Positions 16,295-24,000 of a stretch of DNA of 64,000 bases are shown one piece after another. The notes beneath the pieces were generated by a model. The model worked only from the letters and a program-made list of their open reading frames with translations, did not search any database and was not told where the DNA came from. Source of the DNA: Paenibacillus aceris (GTDB lineage: Bacteria > Bacillota > Bacilli > Paenibacillales > NBRC-103111); contig NZ_JAGGKV010000011.1 in the NCBI RefSeq assembly GCF_017874035.1, forward strand, positions 62,001 to 126,000, written 5' to 3'. Within the stretch, counting starts at the first letter, position 1; every line of letters starts with the position of its first letter. The translations under genes and the position numbers were made by a program.

Positions 16295-17353
16295 TCATTG
16301 CAATCTTTGAATCAACCAATAAAATGCCAGCACAAAGATAAGGCATGACGTTGAAATCATCATTTTACGATACCATGGGAACTTTCGCAGCCAAATCAAT
16401 AGGGGAAGCACAAGGCATAAGACCATTATCTGGCCTGTTTCCACACCTAAATTAAATGTCAGGAGAGAACCAATCAGATTGCGCTTTGGAAGCCCTGTTT
16501 CAGCCAAAGCACCGGCAAAGCCCATGCCGTGAATCAGGCCAAATAAAGCTGTCAATATCCAGCGCCATTTCGCCTTTTGAACAAACATATTTTCCACTGC
16601 CACATAACAGATCGTCAGGGCAATCAATGCTTCGACCCATGACGGGATGACATGGATGCGGCCCGATGCCACCAAGAACAGTGTAATGCTATGGGCGATG
16701 GTAAAAGCAGTAACAATTTTCAAAGCCTCCTTGAGGCGAGATGCGATTAATACCAAAGATAACAAAAACAGCAAATGATCATAGCCAGTCAAAATGTGTT
16801 TGATTCCAAGCTTAAAGTAATCCCACAAAACAGCCATAGTCTTAGGCTGAGGAAGGTTGATTAGCATATCTTGTTTAGTGCTGTCTATAATGTCATTCTG
16901 TAAATTTTTCCCCGAATGGATTAAAAGTACATTCGTATGGTCAGACGCTACGTCAAACATCAGATTGTAATGAAGATTGAATCGTTCAATCTCTTCATCT
17001 CCGGTAAACGTCAATTGAAACACCACGCCTCTTATGGACTTTTTTTCCACCTTCATTGAAAGTAATTCCATCTTTAAAGGCTTTGAATCCACATCAATAC
17101 GCAGACCTTTCTGTAAGTACGATACGATACTATCCTTTTGTGAGTCCAATTCCCCGTTCTCCAATTGATTATCACCGGTGGAATCGAAATGTTTCACCAA
17201 TTCCCCTTCATCAATAAATAGTTCATAGTCAATCGTGTTCCCTTTCACATATAACGTAGATAATCCAGCGTTTGAAACATGCGCAAATGCAGTTGTGGCA
17301 GTTCCCAAGCATAACAAGATGATGAATAAGGACAGGAGTAAACGCAGTTTCAT
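16295..17353 (-). CDS. HupE/UreJ-family membrane protein
   Basis: About 352 aa. It has a signal peptide (MKLRLLLSLFIILLCLGTATTAFA), an extracytoplasmic region of about 150 residues, then a C-terminal bundle of about six membrane helices with the HupE/UreJ hallmarks: GIKHILTGYDHLLFLLSL near residue 185, AFTIAHSITLFL, and FGLIHGMGFAGAL. The conserved His residues in the membrane suggest metal (Ni, Co or similar) handling, as known for HupE and UreJ. The start at 17353 is chosen because AGAGG lies 9 nt upstream and a clean signal peptide follows; a GTG 75 nt upstream lacks one. It is the last gene after YcgR and YcgQ-like genes. Confidence 0.82.
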   Translation of the reverse strand: MKLRLLLSLFIILLCLGTATTAFAHVSNAGLSTLYVKGNTIDYELFIDEGELVKHFDSTGDNQLENGELDSQKDSIVSYLQKGLRIDVDSKPLKMELLSMKVEKKSIRGVVFQLTFTGDEEIERFNLHYNLMFDVASDHTNVLLIHSGKNLQNDIIDSTKQDMLINLPQPKTMAVLWDYFKLGIKHILTGYDHLLFLLSLVLIASRLKEALKIVTAFTIAHSITLFLVASGRIHVIPSWVEALIALTICYVAVENMFVQKAKWRWILTALFGLIHGMGFAGALAETGLPKRNLIGSLLTFNLGVETGQIMVLCLVLPLLIWLRKFPWYRKMMISTSCLIFVLAFYWLIQRLQ

Positions 17354-17434
17354 AACGTGAGGACCTCTTTTCATAAAATGGACAAAGGAGAGAACAAATT
17401 TTTCTCCCACATATGCTGCATAGAGCACCTTTGT

Positions 17435-18334
17435 TTAGTCAAGTTCGTTAAGGGGATCGTAATTAGCGTGAAGATACGGCGTATCCGGGACTGCAATTTT
17501 CTCAATCTGGTCAGCCTTTATCTTGAAAATGTCTTTGCCATTGTAACTGCCGCTTTGGATGGTTCCTGTGACCTTGACCCAAGTATCTTTCGTATAATTC
17601 TGAGCCGCTGGGAATTCGATCATGGCCCCATACGGCGCGGCGTCCGCGGAGCAGCAGTTGATGACAAAACGTCCAACGATAAACTCATTGCTCTTCATGT
17701 TCTCTTCACGGAAAACAAAACCGCTGATCTCGATTTTTTTACCTATGAAATTATTTTTGAACAAATCAATCGTCGAGAGAATTTCTTTATAAAGAGACGG
17801 TTTGACAACGATCAGATCTTTTTTATAAAGATTGATTCCGATCTTAGAGTTTACCTTTTCCCACTCATCGTTGAACATCTGCTCAATCTCCGCATCTGTT
17901 CCTGCCTCTGCCGGGAGCGCCGCCGGTCTTGAGGTACCGCTCTTGGGCCGCTCCTGCTTCGCAATGGAGAGATTCATCCCTTTGGCAGAAGCCATAGCGC
18001 TGCCTAATGCAGCATTCGGAAGGCAAAAACCGACGAGCAAAGGAAAAACCAATACACCGTAAGTCAACATGTTTCGAACAGCAGATTTAGGAACAGGATG
18101 TTCACAGTCGCAGGCCACTCGTTTGCCCTGGTAGATACGAAGGGCTGAATAGCATTGAAAGCAGGCAATGACATATAAGGCAACAGCAGATACTTTGGCG
18201 TATATCATCATGCGTGGTGCTAAGTAATACACGAGTGCGTCGGTTTTGGTCAAAAATACGATATAGGACGAAAATCCAAGCAAAATAATCGTACGCAGCA
18301 AATAATGCAAGCTCAGCAAGCGATTTCCCTTCAT
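17435..18334 (-). CDS. TIGR03943/DUF1980 permease subunit (YcgQ-like)
   Basis: About 299 aa. Two N-terminal membrane helices are followed by a Cys-containing loop (VACDCEHPVP), two more hydrophobic segments, and a soluble C-terminal domain. That domain carries FVINCCSADAAPYGAMIEF near residue 232 and a KVTGTIQSG OB-like strand; the paired Cys is characteristic of DUF1980/YcgQ. Its ATG overlaps the preceding gene's stop (ATGA), so the two products are probably made in equal amounts as a complex. GGGAGG lies 7 nt upstream of the chosen start. The substrate of YcgQ/YcgR systems is not established; the Cys and His content suggests a metal. Confidence 0.85.
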   Translation of the reverse strand: MKGNRLLSLHYLLRTIILLGFSSYIVFLTKTDALVYYLAPRMMIYAKVSAVALYVIACFQCYSALRIYQGKRVACDCEHPVPKSAVRNMLTYGVLVFPLLVGFCLPNAALGSAMASAKGMNLSIAKQERPKSGTSRPAALPAEAGTDAEIEQMFNDEWEKVNSKIGINLYKKDLIVVKPSLYKEILSTIDLFKNNFIGKKIEISGFVFREENMKSNEFIVGRFVINCCSADAAPYGAMIEFPAAQNYTKDTWVKVTGTIQSGSYNGKDIFKIKADQIEKIAVPDTPYLHANYDPLNELD

Positions 18335-19356
18335 CCAAGGACCTCCCAAAGAAGCGATCCCGCAAGGACGGTAACCGCGATAAGCATAGACAAGACGAGT
18401 ACGAATTTTGTTTTAAATACGGAGAGCAACATTAAAGTGCTTTTAAAATCCAGCATGGGACCTATCACGAGAAATGTAAGCAAAGACCCCATACTGAAAG
18501 TCGACTGAAAGGATGAAGCGACAAAAGCATCTGAAGTTGAGCATAACGACACCACATAGGCGAAACCCATCATAAATATGTGCGAGCTAAGCGGACCTTG
18601 TCCGATTGCGACCAAGCTTTCGCGATGCATAAAGATTTGAATGAGAGCGGCCATCATGGATCCGAAGACAAGAAACTTGCCCATTTCAAAAAACTCGTCC
18701 GCGGCGTGACTAAAGAGAGTCGTTAATTTACTCCCTTGATGCTGATGCTGATGCTGATGCTGATGTCCTTCCGTAGATGAATGAGAGGACAAGTGTTCTC
18801 GGCTGTTGCGAAGAGGGTTGCTTTTCAGAAACCGGTACAACAGCAACCCGATGACAGCAGCGGCGGCAAAAGCAAGCCCCATTCGCGAATAAGCCATGGC
18901 AGGATAATTGCGAAAGGCCAAATAAGTGGCGGAAAAAACTATCGGATTAATAATGGGTCCCGTAAGAATGAAAACGACGGCAAGATATACCGGCACTCCT
19001 TTCAAAATCAGTCTTCTGACGACGGGAATCATGCCACATTCGCATACAGGAAAAATAATGCCCAATAAACAGGCGAAGATAATGCCCAGTAATGGATTGG
19101 AAGGAATCCAGCGACGAATCGTTTCTTCGGAAACAAAGCTTTGTAGTAAGGCAGACAGCAATACACCGAGCAATACGAAAGGGATAGCTTCCAATATAAT
19201 GCTGATAAAGATGGTTTTGAAAGATTGGATTTGTTCGGTAGTCACAAAGGAAAGTAACGGCGCACCTTTGTTTATAAAAAAGAAAACGATAAGGAGGAAG
19301 CAGATTGCCGTTGCAGTGTGAATACTGAATCGAGTATAGGTGGGTGGCATCATCAC
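18331..19356 (-). CDS. YcgR-like permease (UPF0718/DUF318) with a His-Gln repeat loop
   Basis: Membrane protein of 341 aa with about eight helices. The FPVCECGMIPVVRRL motif near residue 105 and its TGPIINPIV repeat are diagnostic of the UPF0718 permease family. The cytoplasmic or external loop near residues 198-208 carries HQHQHQHQHQ, encoded by a tandem CATCAG repeat (18738-18765), a plausible metal-binding segment. The family is related to ArsP-type and other metal or metalloid exporters; the substrate here is unknown. It starts only 38 nt after the SLH-cohesin gene with no terminator between, so it may be cotranscribed with that gene. AAAGGAG precedes the ATG. Confidence 0.85.
   Translation of the reverse strand: MMMPPTYTRFSIHTATAICFLLIVFFFINKGAPLLSFVTTEQIQSFKTIFISIILEAIPFVLLGVLLSALLQSFVSEETIRRWIPSNPLLGIIFACLLGIIFPVCECGMIPVVRRLILKGVPVYLAVVFILTGPIINPIVFSATYLAFRNYPAMAYSRMGLAFAAAAVIGLLLYRFLKSNPLRNSREHLSSHSSTEGHQHQHQHQHQGSKLTTLFSHAADEFFEMGKFLVFGSMMAALIQIFMHRESLVAIGQGPLSSHIFMMGFAYVVSLCSTSDAFVASSFQSTFSMGSLLTFLVIGPMLDFKSTLMLLSVFKTKFVLVLSMLIAVTVLAGSLLWEVLG
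18738..18765 (-). repeat. CATCAG hexamer repeat encoding (His-Gln)n
   Basis: Four to five perfect 6-bp units inside the YcgR-like gene. Length changes by slippage would add or remove His-Gln pairs without a frameshift. Confidence 0.85.
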
Positions 19357-19394
19357 AATCTCCTTTTAGTAATTCTGACTAGAACATACTGCTA

Positions 19395-20978
19395 TTATTT
19401 CAAGCTGTCTAAAAGTGCTTTCACTTGAGGACTAAGGTTTAATGCATTTAGAATGATCGTAAGTGCCTCTGCACGTGTGGATGTGCCTTGCGGATCAAAT
19501 ATCCCATTGTTTTTACCACTAATGATGCCAGCTTCTGCCGCATCTTTGATTTGATTCACAGCATATGAGCTTGCGCTTGCGATATCCGTCAAGTTGCCCT
19601 TGGAAACATCTTTGTCCAGCATACTCAAGTTGATAATACGGGATATAATAACGACCATTTCTTCTCGGCTGATCGTTTTGTCCGGCTTGAATGTAGCGTC
19701 TTCGTAACCGGCAATTACCCCTGCACTAGCGAGTTTCTCGATGGCGGTTTTAGCCCAGTGACTATCAATATCGTTCAGAACAACCGTTGGATTAGTGCCG
19801 CCGTTGATATCGAATATGCGAGAAATGATCATTGCAAACTCGGCACGTGTGATTGAATCATCCGTATGGAATGTTCCATCCTCATAACCATCAATAACGC
19901 TCAGTTTCACAAATGTATTTATGGTCTTTTCACCCCAGTGTCCTTTAATGTCAGTCATTTCAACCTTTACATCAGCTTTCTTGGCTTCCTCTACTTTAGA
20001 AGAGATCGAATTAACAAGTTTACTCTCATTGACAATATCGCTATTGAATACATGATTATTGTTGTTATTGTTATTGTTATTGTTATTGTTATTGTTATTG
20101 TTATTGTTATTGTTCCCATTGTTCCCATTGTTCCCGTTGTTCCCATTGTTCCCATTGTTCCCGTTGTTCCCGTTGTTCCCGTTGTTCCCGTTGTTCCCGT
20201 TGTTCCCGTTGTTCCCGTTGTTCGATGATCCCTGAGAAGTTGCACTTACCTGTGTACTCCATTCGCTGACTCCTGCCGAATTCTTTGCTCTAACCCTATA
20301 GGTATGGGTGGAGTCTGCTGCAAGACCTGTGTGCGCGAACGGACTTGATTTATCCGTTTGAACAACTCCGTCTACCATCAGGTCATAACCCGCTGCATCA
20401 GTTGAATGATTCCAAGTTACGTTAATCTGTGAGGTACTTGCTGCTGTAGCTGTCAAACCTGCAGGTACAGCAGGAATTTTGACCTCATTACCGTTTTGTA
20501 TTGTAGCCACTATCTGGCTATTGACTGGAAAAAATTCAGTCTCTAATTTCGAATCCACCCGTTTCATCAGTTTTACACTGTCCAGTACAATCTCGGCGGA
20601 TCCCTGACTTATCGCGTGAAATGGCAGCGTGGCAAGAGTTACATCGCCGCTCTGACCAGGAATGTTACCTTGTTGCGTATATGCAATTTGAATTTTGTTC
20701 CCATCCACAATAGGGCCCACTGTAAAACCACTACTTTGAAAGTCATTTTTTAGAAACTCTAAACGGCTTGTATCAAACGATAAATTAACTTCAAATGCGT
20801 ACATATCACTTAATTGTTTTCCTTCTACCTTCACTTCAAAGTTATTACCCACCGATAGGCTTGGCTCCGTGATGGAAAGCAAAAAGCTCGGGCTAGTGCT
20901 TGCATGGATGAAGGAATGAGGAAGCATCAACATGGTCAAAATCAACGTCAGACTGAAAGCGAGAAGTTTTTTTAACAT
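19395..20978 (-). CDS. SLH-anchored cohesin protein (candidate anchoring scaffoldin)
   Basis: 527 aa. Signal peptide 1-26. Cohesin domain about 28-160 (opening SITEPSLSVGNNFEVKVEG, strand YAFEVNLSFDTSRLEFL). Fibronectin type III domain about 168-250. A linker of (Asn-Asn-Gly)n followed by about 20 Asn (about 253-308). Three SLH repeats 340-527 (DIKGHWGEKTINTFVKLSVI; DIDSHWAKTAIEKLASAGVI; DIASASSYAVNQIKDAAEAGII, each followed by TRAE- or SREE-type motifs). SLH repeats bind pyruvylated wall polymer, so the cohesin is displayed on the cell surface. It sits between dockerin-bearing genes (9846; 21092, 27419, 32789), which makes it the natural anchor for them. Its cohesin is diverged from those in the dockerin proteins. 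Confidence 0.88.
   Translation of the reverse strand: MLKKLLAFSLTLILTMLMLPHSFIHASTSPSFLLSITEPSLSVGNNFEVKVEGKQLSDMYAFEVNLSFDTSRLEFLKNDFQSSGFTVGPIVDGNKIQIAYTQQGNIPGQSGDVTLATLPFHAISQGSAEIVLDSVKLMKRVDSKLETEFFPVNSQIVATIQNGNEVKIPAVPAGLTATAASTSQINVTWNHSTDAAGYDLMVDGVVQTDKSSPFAHTGLAADSTHTYRVRAKNSAGVSEWSTQVSATSQGSSNNGNNGNNGNNGNNGNNGNNGNNGNNGNNGNNGNNGNNNNNNNNNNNNNNNNNNNNHVFNSDIVNESKLVNSISSKVEEAKKADVKVEMTDIKGHWGEKTINTFVKLSVIDGYEDGTFHTDDSITRAEFAMIISRIFDINGGTNPTVVLNDIDSHWAKTAIEKLASAGVIAGYEDATFKPDKTISREEMVVIISRIINLSMLDKDVSKGNLTDIASASSYAVNQIKDAAEAGIISGKNNGIFDPQGTSTRAEALTIILNALNLSPQVKALLDSLK
20057..20222 (-). repeat. Minisatellite encoding the Asn/Gly linker
   Basis: A 6-bp ATTGTT array (20057-20112, poly-Asn) runs into about twelve 9-bp units, TTGTTCCCG and close variants (20113-20222, Asn-Asn-Gly). 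Both unit lengths are multiples of three, so slippage changes linker length without breaking the frame. Confidence 0.9.
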
Positions 20979-21033
20979 GAAAGTAGTCCGCCTTTTACAA
21001 ATTGGTTAGTATATTTGGCCATATCGGAACAAT

Positions 21034-21054
21034 AGGGGGAGATAAGCTCCCCCT
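21034..21054 (-). terminator. Hairpin after the 1962-aa dockerin gene
   Basis: AGGGGGAG and CTCCCCCT with a short ATAAG loop. Near-identical hairpins follow the stop codons at 27419 and 32789. The T-run is poor, so readthrough into the SLH-cohesin gene is possible. Confidence 0.55.
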
Positions 21055-21073
21055 TTCATAACCGATCAATCCT

Positions 21074-21083
21074 CAATAATTCG
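21074..21083 (-). promoter_or_regulatory. Half-copy of the dyad operator upstream of the SLH-cohesin gene
   Basis: CAATAATTCG matches the right half of the consensus, but the left half and the TTGCAA -35 are absent. A TATACT further downstream on the minus strand (complement of AGTATA near 21009) could be a -10. This is weak evidence that the anchor gene shares the regulon. Confidence 0.25.
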
Positions 21084-21091
21084 TTGGCATA

Positions 21092-24000
21092 TTATTTCAA
21101 CATCGCTAAAGCTACGATTGCTAGGTCTTCAAGGCCAACCATACCATCTTTATTTACATCCGCTAGCTCATTCCAGCCCGACTGACCTTGGGCTTTCCCG
21201 TAAGCTGCTGCAACAATAGCCAAGTCTCCAATCGAGACTCCGCCTCCATTGATATCTGCGTTTATTCTCTTTGTTTCGAACACTAGTATGGCTGCTTCCA
21301 ATGCGGATTTCGCATTATCCACCTGCTGCTGAGCGGCATTCGGATCGTTTGCTATCGCTTTGGCCGCATCGATCGCCGACTGTAATTGCGCTTTGGCTCC
21401 AATCGCATACAGGCCATCTCCATTTCCTTCCACTGCTGCATTGTACTTAGCCTGAGCGTTTGCGATCATGGCTGTCAAAAGGGACTTGTCGACAGGTGTA
21501 CTAATTTGTATCTCATGGGATGCTCCACTGACCTGCAGTTCATTCCCCTGTCCATTGGCAATCACAACATTGTCGACAGAGATTGTCGTCATATAGGTTG
21601 CCTGAGTCACAGATTTGGCCGTAAATTGGAATGAGAGCAGATCGCCTTGGGCATACACGCTCTGGCCCACGGTAGCAGCCACGATCCGGACTTGTCCTGG
21701 CGCAATCACTTTTTGATCGATGATTTGAAGTCCTGCTTGTAATGATGTAACCGAATTGAACTGCAAACTCACAGGATCATAGCGAAGCGTCAAATCTTGC
21801 CCATACACTTGCTGGTATACGCTTTGCGTAACGTTGGTCAATCCCATCGTCAAATTGAATGTATCGCCGGAATTCACCTGTTGTAAACCAGTCAAGGTAG
21901 CCTGAGGCAGCGAATTTTGACCGCTGATCGTAATCGTAGCTGCACCTTTTACACCGCTGCCATCTATAGCTGTCGCAACTACTGTCACTGCTCCATTATC
22001 TACCGCTGTAAGCAATCCATTCACATCGATCGTCGCTTTATTCGTTGCCGAGATTCCATTGGCGTCGTAAACGCTCCAGGTTACGCTTGGATTAGCGCCC
22101 GCCGGCAATACGGAAGCCTGCATTTGCAGGGTACCTCTGTATTGTTCGATGGAGGCGCTGCCGCTTACGCTGCTAACCGTAATGGATAGAGGGCCCATGA
22201 CCTTCTCAATTTGAGATTTGTCTAGCGCGACGCCAAATACGCGAACGTCGTCAATAGTTCCTTTGAAATTTTCGCCCCCACCCTCTGCAGCTCCAAGCAC
22301 AAAATTAACAGCTGATGTTTTAAGCGGTCCGAGGTTGGTGGTATTGCTGGCTACTTGAACACCATCCAAATATATCTTCAATCCTGCAACTTTATCGTAG
22401 GTAGTTGCTAAATGATGCCACTTGTTATCTTTGTAATTCGCCCAGCCACTGATAGGAACACCTATAAAGCTTCCTGCACTTGAAGGCCAATAGGTGACAC
22501 GCGGGGCTCCACTAGCACCAGACAACTGAAAGATCATACGTCCATTGTGACGGAAGAGATTTTCATTGACGAAGCTGCCAGGCGGTTCAGTCGTTTTGAA
22601 CCACATCGTCACGGTCTGTCCTTCCGTTGTAAATTTTGCAGATGGAAACTCAACGCGTTGATTAGTAGTAGAACCCATATTAAATTCAAGTGCTCCGCCG
22701 AACCTACCTTGAGTCCAAACCGGGTTATTAGACGCAGTTCCCGTGATCCCGTTGCCTGAGGAATCGGCTACGGTCGTCCCAGGAGTCTCGTCGAACTTCC
22801 ACCAGGCTATTGGTGTTTGCGATGAATCATTAATTGCAATCGTAGCGGAACCTTGTACGCCGGAGCCATCGTTGGCTGTCGCAACCACCTTCACGGTTCC
22901 ATATTTCTTCGTCACAAGTAATCCATTTGCATTAATTGTCGCTTTATCCGTAGCCGTGACTCCATCCGCTTCGTAGACGCCCCATGCTACACTGCCGTTT
23001 GTTACATTCGCAGGCAGAACAACAGCCTGCATTTGCAAGGTTGCGTTCAGGTCGTTGATCGTATTGACACCGCCTGCGCCACTAACCGTGATGGATGTAG
23101 CGAGTACGATCGGTTGGTTGCTATTTGTAATCGTTGCGGTACCTTGTATGCCGGTGCCATCGGCGGCTGTCGCAATCACCTTCACGGTTCCATTGTTCTG
23201 TGCCGTAAGCAATCCGCTCGCATCAATCGTCGCTTTATTCGTGGCCGTGACTCCATTGGCCTCGGTAACACTCCATATTACACTGCTTTTTGTAGCATTC
23301 GCAGGCAGAACCGCAGCCTGCATTTGCAGTGTGCCATATGGATCCGTAATCACATTCGAACCGTTTGCGCTATTTACAGCGATCGATGTAACAGGTACGG
23401 CAGGATCTCCATAGATTTGAATTTCAGCTAACCCATTATTAGGAGCTCCCGTGTTTCCAGTTGCTTGGAACTTGACCCAGCCGACTGTTTTATCCGGGAA
23501 TATGACCGTCTTAGCAGCACCGTTCGTAGCAATACCCGTTACAGGAATACTGCTGCCATCGCTGAAAGATAACGTGCCATTATTCATGTTATCGCCAGTA
23601 TTTGCTCGGTCATAAAGGACTACTTTATTAATCGTATAAACAGTGTCCAATTGCAGTTTTATCCATGGATTCGCTTCACCCAATGATGCCCATTCACTGC
23701 TGACTATCCCGTCAATTGCATATTTCGCGGCATAACTTGCGTTAAATTCGCTGGATACCGTTGCTGTTGCAAGATTTGCTATGCTCTGACCTGTAATCGT
23801 AATGTCTGCGGCGCCTTGTATGCTTCCGTCAGCGAGGGATGTCGCAATCACCTTCACGGTTCCATTGTTCTTTGCCGCAAGCAATCCGCTCGCATCAATC
23901 GTCGCTTTATTCGTGGCGGTGACTCCATCGGCCTCGAAGACACTCCATGTTACATTCTTGAATGTTGCATCCACAGGCAGAACATCAGCCTGCATTTGCA

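Noticed and set aside
19357..19394. A Zur box in front of YcgR-YcgQ, as expected for zinc-controlled permeases
   Set aside because: The 38-nt gap holds only a ribosome binding site; no AAATCGTAAT-type palindrome is present.
20057..20222. Regular short repeats that could be mistaken for a CRISPR array
   Set aside because: Units are 6 and 9 bp with no unique spacers, and they lie inside the SLH-protein frame, encoding Asn and Asn-Asn-Gly.
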